Of a DNA stretch of 64,000 nucleotides, positions 10,810-20,601 are shown in pieces. Both the position numbers and the translations under genes were made by a program. Source of the stretch: Phymatolithon calcareum (taxonomy: Eukaryota > Rhodophyta > Florideophyceae > Hapalidiales); assembly GCA_977006965.1 (NCBI GenBank), contig OZ345366.1, forward strand, positions 2,790,001 to 2,854,000, in the 5' to 3' direction. The notes under the pieces were generated by a model, which saw only the letters and a program-made list of their open reading frames with translations, was not told where the DNA came from and did not search any database. Positions within the stretch are counted from its first letter, which is position 1; each line of letters starts with the position of its first letter.

Positions 10810-13791
10810 CTAGTCCTCAATAGGAAGCTGGAAACTCAGCCCAACCGTCGTACCGTCGCCCCGCCCAGAGTCTAGTTTCATCAAAGGCTCAGCAGATATG
10901 TTAAGCTGAAACATATTCGCAATGGCCTGCGTGATATAATCCGGATGACCATTAAATGTGTAATGCAATCCATTCAGCAATGCTTGGTACCGACGCGAGA
11001 AATTCTCCGCCCTTGAACGTTGCTGGGATCCTTTCGGAAGCGTGGCCACGTCAGGATCATCCATCATATTGTACACCCCATTCTCGTCCAGAGCAATAGG
11101 ATCACCAGTGTATGTAAACCCTCTCACAGCGCCATCCTTTGAAGGCTTATCCACGACAATGCGCCTACCGTAAACGATTTGCGCAAACTTGTAATAGTGC
11201 GCCAGCTCCGGAAGCCCGGTATTAGGATCTATGTCGCCATCGGTGGGGTCCAGTCCCGGATGGACCTCCAACGGCCTTCCACCTTCTCCTTGCTCTTCAA
11301 TCTCCTCAATCCCCTTGATAGCATCCTCTAGGGAACTGACCTTGTTGAGAGTACCGGGACTGGACCACCCTTCAATCTGTTTGTCTTCATTTCCGAAGGA
11401 GATCTTTCCTGCCTTCGACAAAGCCGTCAAAGATTTCTTGATTTGGTCGTAAAAGAATCCAATCGTGTACAACTCGTGCTGCTCCCTGTCATCTGGATTC
11501 TGATCAGTCACCTTCCCATCGTCAGTCAAAACCAACGAACGTGGCTCCTCAAGTGACATGAATGCTCGAAGTTGTTCATAGGACACCTTTCGCAGGCGGG
11601 CAATTAGACCGCGGCGAAGGCCACCGGGAAGTGGCCCCGGATATTTGGGAACGAATCCAGGCTTGTTGATATTCGGGCTGCCACCAATGGAAATCAGAAT
11701 GTTGCATGCAATGGAAAAGTGGAGCATTTCCTCAATTACAACGCCGCGGATCGTGTCAGCAATGAACTGATTGTATCCGGGCTTGATGCTGTACAACGCA
11801 GTCAGGTACGGCGGAATAGTAGCATGCTCAAGTTCAATGGCTGTCTGCAGGGCAACCATAAGGTTTTCCTTGGAGTTGACGTCCATGTACAACGGCTTCA
11901 TAGCGCTGCCTGGGTCGCCAATCCATTTCAATATGGTTTGCTTCTTGTTCTCCGACAAATCTCTCGTCACGGGCATGTAGTGAGGGTCATCGATTGGCGC
12001 AGAGAAGGCTCCTTTGAGGGGGTACAACCGCGTCATGCAACTCGCATAGTCCGCAAGGTTCACGACGCGCCTCATAGCAGGGTACAGTTGGGCGTACTGC
12101 AAAAAAATTGGCTGAATATCCAGCAGCCAACTCGGCTTCTCCGGAATCTCGTAATAGTCGAAGAGAAGAAGGCTAATAATCTCACTCGTGTTTGTCTGCT
12201 GTCCCACTGGCGGTGGCGTAGAACCCTGGCGATATGCCAGACCGTAAACTTGGCCATCAATATAGCCTCGAGGATTTCCTGGATCGCCTGCAGTTATCTC
12301 CAAGGTAGCGACCCCATCACAACCTGCAGTAAATGATTTGCTTCTCAGCTTCACTGCACAGGTCGGCTCGCCAACTTTTTGAGGACCAGGAATGGGACCC
12401 TGCGTCGCTTGATCCTTCATAATAGTGCTGTCGAACTCGATGGAGATCTCAGTCCCTGGTGCACGCTGTCCAAACTTGGTTGCATAAAAGGTAACCTCCT
12501 TCACATCCATCGGGTTCATTCGGAAGACGAACTTATCGGCCCGAACTCTGTAGCCATCGTTAGGTTCCGCGCACAAAAGCGTCTGACGTCCCTCCTTGAG
12601 AGCAACCAATCCTATCGGCATATTCGCAGCGCGGACAGCTTGCTCCTCGGTGATTTCGATTTGCGTAATGCCAGCCGTGGATTCATACCATCCCTCCGCG
12701 AGATAATCGACCCCACCGAGCCTCTCAGGTGCTGGACCTTGGTAAATGTCGTCTCCACCCGGCAGCAGGCAAACATACAGCAACCCAAAGTCCGTGAACG
12801 AGCCTCCAATGCTGTCTAGCGGGAGCGCGTTGCCAACATCAATGTTCATCGCATATCCTTTCTGTCCTTCGCCATTAAAGCGCTCCTCAACATGAGCGTA
12901 CGCGTTGAAAACGTTGAGCGGATTAGGTGCAACAGGGACCAACTGCCGGTCTGCGTCGAAGTAAATCGGGTCGCCAGAAATCCACGGGCGGATGGTGCCC
13001 ACAACGCGACCATAAGGAAAGTCCGGTTTAGTTCGATCTGTGGTAAACGCGTCGACGTTCATCCGAATCACGAGACGCCCGACACTGTCGCCATAGCCGT
13101 TGAAGAAGGACTTGGCCTCCTGCATGAAACGCGAGCTTCCCGCAGCAAATTCGGAGAGGTCGAGCACGCCCTGCCAGACCCCAGCGTTGGCACCGAGCGC
13201 ATGCGGGTCACCGTCAGTGCCGGAGGCGGACGGAACTTTTTTCCAATTGTCCATGCAGGTGGTTGGGAGCAACTTGGCGCTCATTTTGAGCGCATTCGGA
13301 CAGTTTGACTCCAAGTTGACCTTGAGACCCCATAGTTCGAAGACACTCTGCTGCTCCGGGTCCAGGTTGACGCACTTCGCCTGTACCGATTTATCACTGC
13401 CCTTGACCGGAAGAGAGACAATCGGGTCCACATCCGCAGAAGTGGGTGTGCTGACTGAGCCGTCCTGGTAAACGGCCTTCGAGACTGTGCATGAAACGAG
13501 GGCGAACGATCCGGTACCTTCCGGATTCCACCAGCCGTTGGGGGGATGCTCAGGGTTCTTCAGAGGGTATGGAAGCTGATAGTTGGATCGGAAGGTCGAG
13601 GTGTCGTAGTGCTGTGGGTCGTTATTGACGGTGGAAACATCGCACAGGAACCTGCCACTGAAATGGATTCGAGGTACGGCCGGGCGAGATAACGGTGAAG
13701 GCACCATTTTCGGCTTGGTTGACTCCTTGGTAGAGATGAACACCGACCCACGATCGTAACTCTTATTAGTAGAGAAAATTTTGTGCGACAT
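10810..13791 (-). CDS. VioB/RebD-like iminophenylpyruvate dimer synthase family protein
   Basis: The protein is about 993 aa with the ATG at 13791, or 965 aa with the ATG at 13707; VioB is of similar size. The N-terminal region has the family-like PRIHFSGRFLCDVSTVNNDP block. Near residues 640-730 lies the ferritin-like domain of this family: AIELEHATIPPYLTALY followed by VVIEEMLHFSIACNIL, an ELEH and EEMLH pair that fits di-iron ligands. Later helices around HELYTIGFFYDQIKKSL and ELAHYYKFAQIVYGRR could complete the bundle. In bacteria VioB, RebD and StaD couple two imines made from tryptophan by an amino acid oxidase, on the way to violacein and indolocarbazoles. Whether this protein does the same is unknown: no oxidase or other pathway gene is in the window. 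The frame is intronless, which together with the family's bacterial spread suggests transfer, but fungi also have relatives. Two palindromes lie about 100-160 bp upstream. Confidence 0.75.
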   Translation of the reverse strand: MSHKIFSTNKSYDRGSVFISTKESTKPKMVPSPLSRPAVPRIHFSGRFLCDVSTVNNDPQHYDTSTFRSNYQLPYPLKNPEHPPNGWWNPEGTGSFALVSCTVSKAVYQDGSVSTPTSADVDPIVSLPVKGSDKSVQAKCVNLDPEQQSVFELWGLKVNLESNCPNALKMSAKLLPTTCMDNWKKVPSASGTDGDPHALGANAGVWQGVLDLSEFAAGSSRFMQEAKSFFNGYGDSVGRLVIRMNVDAFTTDRTKPDFPYGRVVGTIRPWISGDPIYFDADRQLVPVAPNPLNVFNAYAHVEERFNGEGQKGYAMNIDVGNALPLDSIGGSFTDFGLLYVCLLPGGDDIYQGPAPERLGGVDYLAEGWYESTAGITQIEITEEQAVRAANMPIGLVALKEGRQTLLCAEPNDGYRVRADKFVFRMNPMDVKEVTFYATKFGQRAPGTEISIEFDSTIMKDQATQGPIPGPQKVGEPTCAVKLRSKSFTAGCDGVATLEITAGDPGNPRGYIDGQVYGLAYRQGSTPPPVGQQTNTSEIISLLLFDYYEIPEKPSWLLDIQPIFLQYAQLYPAMRRVVNLADYASCMTRLYPLKGAFSAPIDDPHYMPVTRDLSENKKQTILKWIGDPGSAMKPLYMDVNSKENLMVALQTAIELEHATIPPYLTALYSIKPGYNQFIADTIRGVVIEEMLHFSIACNILISIGGSPNINKPGFVPKYPGPLPGGLRRGLIARLRKVSYEQLRAFMSLEEPRSLVLTDDGKVTDQNPDDREQHELYTIGFFYDQIKKSLTALSKAGKISFGNEDKQIEGWSSPGTLNKVSSLEDAIKGIEEIEEQGEGGRPLEVHPGLDPTDGDIDPNTGLPELAHYYKFAQIVYGRRIVVDKPSKDGAVRGFTYTGDPIALDENGVYNMMDDPDVATLPKGSQQRSRAENFSRRYQALLNGLHYTFNGHPDYITQAIANMFQLNISAEPLMKLDSGRGDGTTVGLSFQLPIED

Positions 13792-13887
13792 CAAAAATCG
13801 AACAGAGTACGTATTTGATTTTGAAGGGGCGCGCCGTGTTTCCACACCAAACTATCATAGTTATGATGGATCACTTTCTTAAAAGTG

Positions 13888-13920
13888 CCGTTTCCGTCAG
13901 CATCATGCTGACGGAAACGG
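13888..13920. repeat. Perfect palindrome 1 upstream of the VioB-like gene
   Basis: A 16-base arm CCGTTTCCGTCAGCAT is followed by one C and then its exact reverse complement. It lies about 100 bp upstream of the ATG at 13791 and could form a cruciform or a dyad protein-binding site. Confidence 0.85.
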
Positions 13921-13955
13921 ATCATGCTCAGCATCATGATGCTGAGCATGATCCG
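13918..13955. repeat. Perfect 38-bp palindrome 2 upstream of the VioB-like gene
   Basis: The half CGGATCATGCTCAGCATCA is followed immediately by its exact reverse complement. It shares three bases with palindrome 1. The word GATGCTGACGG from palindrome 1 recurs just after it. Confidence 0.85.
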
Positions 13956-14377
13956 ATGCTGACGGTTAAGGCTACGTGCCTAATAGGTATAGAAGCGCCG
14001 TATCATTGCTGTGGGCCTACTGGCCCAATCCGTGAACAAATATTGTTCTGGAAAATTATTTACACAGTTTATGATAAACAACAGAGACGTACAGTACGTC
14101 ACTGTCGGTAAATGCAGAATCGGCTCTTCAGTGTCGATGTTTCAAAAATCCTTGCTTTAGTGTCGAAAATGTAAATAGATAAAGTTGAAATAACCTGAAA
14201 TTTTGAAACATGTTCTGATCAGAACAGAATATTCAGTCCTCTGCGAACCCTGCTTCCAATGCATTCTGCTCATCTGAGCAGACTGCACAGGTCGCAGCAG
14301 ACTGAATGGCAATCTGAAATTGCAGTGTACTGTCTCTTGTTGTCGAACAAGACAGTGGCTTGCAAATGTGAGCTCGT

Positions 14378-14750
14378 TCAATGGTGAAACAAGAAGGCTA
14401 AGAAAGACACTGACAGCACACGACTTAGGGGAGATCCTATAGTGTAGAGCGACCAGGTGGGGTGGCCACCCGCCAGTGTCAGCTCGTAATAACGGACAGA
14501 CCCGCCAGTCGAAATAATCACAGGATGGGAGGCACGAAGGGATCGCCAAGTTGGGTCACTGACTCGCGCGTGCGTATCGCGGTAGCCGTTAGACCAGAGA
14601 GTGATAGACCTGACATCACAGGAGGGGAGGCTCAAGAGATCGACAAGCTGGTGATCGCCCAGATTTTGAGAGCGGTAAACCAATGACAGAATTTGCAAAT
14701 TTGCATTCTTTTCTTTGGAGCACTTCAGAAGTGAGGTAATATACAGTAAT
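14378..14750 (-). CDS. Possible gene fragment, unrecognised
   Basis: The minus strand is open over this region and reads like a leucine-rich protein segment (LSLVYRSQNLGDHQLVDLL, then VRSITLWSNGY and a WRSLRASHP segment). The frame continues upstream to 14911 through a less protein-like stretch. No domain could be named. Chance coding cannot be excluded. Confidence 0.2.
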
Positions 14751-14968
14751 AATGACAGAATCATCATGATCAGCATGATGCTGTAGCCGGAGGGCCGAAT
14801 GAAAGTGAAATAATATTTCACATTATTAATGCAGAATAAAAAAGTGTTACAAAGTAAACGGAATTGCTGCGGAAGGGAAACGTAAGCGGAACGAAAGTGA
14901 TAAAAGTACAAATTTATGTGGAAGGTTGCGGGACGGCATGTAACAGATGTTCCGTTTGCATAGAATCA

Positions 14969-15006
14969 AATTCATTTTTTCGACAAATATTGTCGAAAAA
15001 TGAATT
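14969..15006. repeat. Imperfect hairpin
   Basis: ATTCATTTTTTCGACAA is followed by a short loop and TTGTCGAAAAATGAATT; the arms match except for one extra T. Confidence 0.7.
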
Positions 15007-15351
15007 CCTCATGGCGAAATTGAACGAGAACATTTTCGAATACTGTATTTTACTTTGTCATAGATTCCTTTCATTCAGGGGTAGCGTAATTTGAAGATTT
15101 TATTGTACTGCCCGGTTCAGTACTTCTTTTTTAGAGTAAATTGGAAACTATTTCCACTCTCTACGCGTTCTCTCTTCCTACTGTACCAGGTTCCCGCTCA
15201 GGAGTCTCAGCCAGTGGTCTTTAAACCTGTGCATTGCTTCTTCCAACGCTGTCAGCTCCTCCGGTGCCCAACTAGACTTCAACAGGGTGTTGCGGACCAA
15301 GCGCATCTATGGTGTCCCTTCAATTGCGTGTCTTTCCACTACCAGGGTTGT

Positions 15352-15396
15352 TCAGGGGTAGCAGCGGATGGATGATCCATCCGCTGCTACCCCTGA
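15352..15396. repeat. Perfect hairpin with 21-bp arms
   Basis: The arm starting TCAGGGGTAGCAGCGG (15352-15372) is separated by three bases from its exact reverse complement (15376-15396). Confidence 0.85.
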
Positions 15397-15404
15397 TGCC
15401 ACCT

Positions 15405-15495
15405 CGTCAAGTGGTTAATCTGACCCAAGGGGTGCGCATCATAGATGTGGTCCACAGAAGATCCGGGGTTCGAGCTCCGGGTGTGTCTGTTATCG
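15405..15495 (+). ncRNA. Degenerate tRNA-like / Pol III promoter-like segment
   Basis: A GTCAAGTGGTTAATCTGAC segment resembles a tRNA D arm (A box). About 45 bases downstream, GGTTCGAGCTCC matches a B box and T loop, with T-stem pairing broken at one position. I could not fold a proper acceptor stem or anticodon arm. It may be a decayed tRNA or the head of a tRNA-derived SINE. Confidence 0.3.
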
Positions 15496-15615
15496 TGAAG
15501 AGTCCGACGGCAGTGTTTAGCAGGAACCTAACACGTAAGGGGACGTGTCGGGAGAGGGCAATAGTTGCCAATTCTCTACAAAAGGGGTATGATACCGGGT
15601 ACGCTATCTGAGAAA

Positions 15616-15641
15616 TGTACAGTACAGTACTGTACTGTACA
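15616..15641. repeat. Perfect 26-bp GTAC-rich palindrome
   Basis: TGTACAGTACAGT followed by its exact reverse complement. Confidence 0.8.
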
Positions 15642-15673
15642 CGCAAACACTAGAGGAGCGCACTGGTGCCACA

Positions 15674-16000
15674 CAAAGCATTGGAATTATTTATTTATTT
15701 TTATTCTTTTCTCGAAAAGTGTCGAGAATAAATAATTTATTGTTGAACGCAGAAGCAATAAATTATTGTATTCAAGTTCAGTGAGGTATAAATAACTGGT
15801 TATTCCCCGAATTATTAGATCCTTCTTGCTACTTTCTGTCGCGATAGAATAACCGGATCGAAAAAATGAGGAGTCCGATACAATAATTGTCGCAACCACA
15901 ACGATCTCAATAAATACAATAAATAATCGAGACTCAGGAATAAATTATTGGAACAATAATTTAAATAATTACAATAGCAATTATTTTTTCCAATGCTTTG
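15674..16000. mobile_element. hAT-type MITE, 327 bp
   Basis: An AT-rich, non-coding element is bounded by 13-bp terminal inverted repeats CAAAGCATTGGAA and flanked by an exact 8-bp direct repeat GTGCCACA (15666-15673 and 16001-16008). An 8-bp target duplication and ends starting with CA are typical of the hAT superfamily. The interior holds many AATAAATTATT-like words and internal inverted repeats. Confidence 0.8.
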
Positions 16001-17029
16001 GTGCCACATGTGCTGATGCGCTCCAGCATTTGAAGTACGATCAAATTTGAGGAGTGGAAATTGCCGCGATGAGCGCAGAAACCAGAGATATGAACCCAGT
16101 TACAGTACTGTGCAACGAGAAAATTCGGCACCTTCGATTGAGCTTTTCTCTACTGAAAATCAATTACCTTCCGCAACTCTCCTATAAAAAAACATACTGT
16201 ACATTAATTTTAGGCATGTGCCCACAGCTCGTGTGTTCTAATTTGGCGAAACTCAACGATGGAGAGGCAACAATCTGGCTATGCGACCTTTTTTGTGTCT
16301 ATATGCTACATATGATACGAGCCATCCTCTCTGAGTACCTCAAATCTTTCGCGTTCGAATGGAGCAGGAGCATTAAATGGTAAGCCCTGATGCGCGCGCC
16401 GGTGCACATGAAGAAGAGCACACATTATCATAGCATGCGTCCTTGTTCTGGCGGGGAAATGAAGCGCCAGACTTTTCGCGCATACAGTATATCGGTGTTT
16501 CCTGCACATACTACGTCGTCTTTGAGACGAACTTGGGGTCTTGAGTGTGTGTGCTACGAGAGTACAGTATGATAGAAGCCTTGCGCATGAAAATAGCTCA
16601 AGCAACCGTGGCAGGATCACAACAGTTGCCATTTAGCTTTTCAAATAACTTTGTGATGCAAAACCATTTTGATCGAATCTGACCGGCTGGGACACGCACC
16701 TACAGTATAGTACTGCCTTGTTGTCGATATCTCCCTTCTGCTTTCCGCGCATTTAGCTGTGATGATCACAGCTTATTATATCACCGGGTTTTAAGGAGTT
16801 CTGGGCCGACTATGCCCCGAAGAGCTCCAGAAGGGATCTGAAATGCCCCGAAATGTCCTCCCGTCGGGATGAAAAACAGGGCTGATAAGCCCCTTCTTGC
16901 CCTCAACTTTCGCGACCTGTTATGACGGAACCACTCAGAAGTCCCGAGGGCGTGATTTCGGTCTCGGCCCTCCACGGGCCCTTCGGGACCAAGATTATCT
17001 CCTTGTGATATCTCTCTTGATTCCTTATT

Positions 17030-18070
17030 ATGGCATATCCCTTACATTGCAGGTCAATTTCTTCGAAGCAAATCCTCTACCCTTCTCCTACTACCAACAT
17101 TGTGCAGAGCGAGAACAGCAGCTTAATGAATCTTGTTACTGTATCGCTATTCTTCGGCGAAATCTTTTTTACATTCCTGAAGTCCATCGCGATGTGTCTG
17201 ACTAACAGGTCTTACATTTTCAAGCCTACAGCCATCGTTTGCTTTGCTGTTGAGTCATTTCTCGGAATTGTTTTATCGTGTCTTCTGGCGGAGAATGTCT
17301 GGAAAAACTTTACGCCGACTTATTCGCTTCTTCTCAAGATTGCTGCTATGTTCATTTTGGCAGTAGAGCTTTTCTCGGTTATTACGGAAGGAGGACTTTT
17401 GCGAGGAAAATTTCTGGGCGCCAAAGCCGAAGAATCTCGTCATGGCCGGATAAGAAGGCAGATCATGAAGTGGCTATCATTTGTTTCAGCCACAGTAGGA
17501 CTGCTTTGGCGCATTGTTTTTTATGCTGACACGAAGTTGATGCCCGATTACACTATTCGGCGCCACGGCAGTATTACCAACACCGGACTAATTGCAGTTC
17601 CAATTGTATGCCTCATCTGCACAATCGCATTAATGATTATCAGCTGGCTGTTGCCGAGACGTCTGCTATTGAGAACCGTCACGTCCATGTCATTTCTTGT
17701 TGTGGGTGTTCTGCTTGCACTCGTCCTTCAGTTCGGTGGCTGGTTTTCAGATCAAAAAGATTCCTTCGGATTTGAGCCAGCGGTGGCTGTATGCCTTTTT
17801 TGCATTTCGCTTTCCACTGCAGGTACGCTTGTGGCAGCTTGGGGGGTACCGCCTGTGGAAAATCTCAGCTCTATCGGGCCAGCACATGCGAAATTGCTTG
17901 AGACTGCTGCTATGGGGATTGCTGGACCTGCAGTCATTATCGGAATGGCGGAGTGGGCGGGAAAGAGTGTGCGCCAATCTCTATTGACGATTCTCCCGCA
18001 AGTTAGTGCCGTAATCATTCCTGTCCATTGTCGTGTGTTGTATTGTTATTTTTGTAAAACTGAGAGATAG
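17030..18070 (+). CDS. Multi-pass membrane protein, unknown family
   Basis: The frame encodes 346 aa from the ATG at 17030; M33 at 17126 is an alternative start just before the first membrane segment. Hydrophobic stretches that fit membrane helices lie near residues 36-57, 66-86, 99-118, 147-166, 185-208, 217-238, 250-271, 291-309 and 318-333, so eight or nine spans. A basic loop RHGRIRRQ (138-145) probably faces the cytoplasm. I recognise no transporter or receptor signature. Uninterrupted length and consistent hydrophobic periodicity argue for a real gene. No neighbour hints at its job. Confidence 0.5.
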   Translation: MAYPLHCRSISSKQILYPSPTTNIVQSENSSLMNLVTVSLFFGEIFFTFLKSIAMCLTNRSYIFKPTAIVCFAVESFLGIVLSCLLAENVWKNFTPTYSLLLKIAAMFILAVELFSVITEGGLLRGKFLGAKAEESRHGRIRRQIMKWLSFVSATVGLLWRIVFYADTKLMPDYTIRRHGSITNTGLIAVPIVCLICTIALMIISWLLPRRLLLRTVTSMSFLVVGVLLALVLQFGGWFSDQKDSFGFEPAVAVCLFCISLSTAGTLVAAWGVPPVENLSSIGPAHAKLLETAAMGIAGPAVIIGMAEWAGKSVRQSLLTILPQVSAVIIPVHCRVLYCYFCKTER

Positions 18071-19739
18071 TTTTGCCATAGTGTCTAATCGAATTTGAGC
18101 TATCTTCTGTGTGGCGAAAGTGAGGAAAATTGCCCACTTTCTCATCGTCATTACCCGCGTTTGACATCGCGAACAATCACAGAATGGAACAATCTGAGTT
18201 CATCATTGCAAACCCTTAAAATAGTCTCTAATTTAGTGTGTATGATAATCCTCGATTTGCAGCTTGCATTCGGTACTTGGTTGCCCGGCAACTTGCGTTT
18301 CGACTAATTTCGATCCCTTACTATCCGGCTACCTTGGAAAAAAAATTTTAGGAGCAATGCGTAGAGCGTCAACTATCTCTTAATATAATTTTTATTGAGT
18401 GCACAAGCCGAACCTTACATTGTCCGTGCAAAAACTGGCTAGGAGAGAGTTTTAGAAGTGGCGAGTACACGAGCATTTGCCAATTGACATATTTTCTCTT
18501 CCACTTAGAGCAGGTTTTTAACTCATCCTCACAAAATTCAAGATAATTGATAACTCGCAACATTGGGTGTTGTGGCCTGGAGGGTGATCGGCTCTCGCAC
18601 AAGTGTGATTTTGGGTTAGAGCAGGTCCTTGGAAATCGATGTTGATAATGACTGCGTGTGATCAATTCCTGCTCTCTTCCGTTTAGTATGGAATGGTCGC
18701 ACGGGTTTTGCTTGTCGCAAGAATAGTAAGTTCGCTGCCTTGGTTCGATATACACGTGGGCAACAAGGTTGTTTAGCTTGGATAGCAAAGCACAAGGCAT
18801 TCATGGGTAGAAGAGACGTAGCTCACACATATTGCGCGGGAGCATAGTATGATAGATTTATCTCAACGCACACTTTAGTACAGTTGACGATACCGACGCG
18901 AGGGAGAAAGGGGGATCATCAAGTTCAAACCATTTCCATCGTCAAGGTAAAGTCCTTTTCATTCATCCACCATCGCGGTGAAGAACCAACGTTCGCCACA
19001 AGCGGGAGGCGACACCACTTACCCTACGTCGCGAGTAGGGGGAGACATCAGCTAGCGATCCGACCATTGGTTGCCATCTCCGCGAAACGCAATAGAGCTC
19101 TGGCGAGCATAGCGTTTGGCACTGGCAGGTTACCGGTCCAAGTTTTGTCCCCGTCCACGACCGGAGCGCGTTCCCGTTCCACTCCTTGTACTAAAAGTGA
19201 ATTGTATCAATATACGGTTCAGTCAAGTTCATTAAATCCGCGAATATCCTAATTAGCGGTCCGCAGCTTAACATCTTGAAGACCAGCGACACTGCTTCCA
19301 CGTAGTGCTGCTGCACTCCGACGTGCAAACCACCTGGGAAAAAATGGAATCCAGCCCAGAACTTCGTTCAAGATCCAGAAGAGAAGCGCATGGCGACAGA
19401 AGCTTGTATTTTGGCGCGCAATGCAACACAACCAGCGGATATCGAAATATGGAAGGATAGAAGTGTCGGAAAAGTACTTCATGAATTTGTCTACGACCTG
19501 AATCATGGAGACCGAGTCTCCGCGAAATGGGATGAAGGTTGGTACATTGCGACTTTGAGCAAATTCAACCCCACCTAGTACCAGAACCGCGAAGAAGCGA
19601 AACGGATTGAGTCTCGACACGGCAGGCCCCCGGATGTCCTACGACGACGGAGACGAGCATGCCTACTCAATGACCCCGACCGCCTCGAAACAACGCGATA
19701 TCGTGTGCGACGAGGATGGTGACACACTCAACATGTATC
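18071..19739. other. Intergenic stretch
   Basis: No gene was recognised. Overlapping short open frames occur on both strands. The last part (about 19600-19740) may already be decayed sequence of the RNase H remnant that follows. Confidence 0.45.
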
Positions 19740-20460
19740 GCACCATCTCATTCCAGGTCGGCGGAGCTGGGATTCTGATTTTGCGCGGTCAAGAAGCTGT
19801 TGCGGAAGCATCGCTGGTCGCTGGGTCTGCTGGCTCTCCATTCGCCATTGAGGCATTTGCCGCCGTGCATGCATTTCAAACAGTGTCAATCCTACAGATT
19901 TCCAGCAGCAGCACCATCAGATGGTTTGTGACAGCCGTAGCTGCATAGACGCGCTCATCGGACATTCGCGGATGTTTGGTGACATGGTGCGGAATCTATG
20001 GAATCTTATGGAATATTTTCATGCGAGGTTCACATAGACTGTGTTTGGATACTGAGTCACTTCTGCGTCGCGAAGAATGAGGCCGCTGATGAGCTCGCGC
20101 GCCGTGGAATTTTGGAATCGAGTCTGGTGTTGTATCAAGCGATACCTCTCACTTTGGACGCAGCACGATCCATTATCAAGCCGCCCCTAGAAGAAAACCA
20201 GTGAGCCTATCTGCGCTGCCGTAAGATCTGCGCATCTCGCAGACGTGTAGAGGTGGTACTGCACCAGCTCGTAGTGAATTGCTGTTCTATTGTGGCAAGC
20301 TTTCACCATGGACACAGCGAGGATGAACCGCTTCTCTACGACCCAGTGTGCAAAATGTACCCGTAGGGCGTTACGGAGACTTTGGAACACCTAATTATGA
20401 GCTGTCCTGGTCGGGCTACCTCTCGACGGCAATTCGTCGGAAGAATTCGCGGCAAAGCGG
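19740..20460 (+). pseudogene. Retroelement RNase H and zinc-binding tail remnant
   Basis: Pieces of a LINE-type RNase H domain are readable in changing frames: VGGAGILILRGQEAVAEASL with SPFAIEAFAAVHAF, then CDSRSCIDALIGHS (the ITDSQ-like strand), then HFCVAKNEAADELARRG (final Asp region). A tail segment near 20370-20440 reads ETLEHLIMSCP, like the end of the C-terminal zinc-binding region in such elements. At least two frameshifts and stops separate them. It lies upstream of the LINE RT gene, whereas LINEs with RNase H carry it after the RT, so it is probably the end of another copy. Confidence 0.6.
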
Positions 20461-20601
20461 TAGAAGATGTGTGCGTGGAGACACCCGTCCACAATGAGAG
20501 CTTGCTTTAGGGTAAGTTCTGGCGTTAAATTAACGCCTTATGCATTAAAGAAAAAAGTATGGAATGACTGTAGTCTAAATCATTTAAAATTGGCAAGGTG
20601 A

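Larger units (their letters stand above)
14912..17029. other. Gene-poor stretch rich in palindromes and small elements
   Basis: I found no protein gene. It holds the hairpin at 14969-15006, the hairpin at 15352-15396, a tRNA-like segment, a palindrome at 15616-15641 and a hAT-type MITE. A further imperfect hairpin (GTCCCGAGGGC with GCCCTTCGGGAC) lies near 16943-16990. Confidence 0.5.

Noticed and set aside
14378-14911. Complete 177-residue minus-strand gene
   Set aside because: Only its second half reads like protein and the upstream part is AT-rich and low in complexity, so at most a fragment is annotated.
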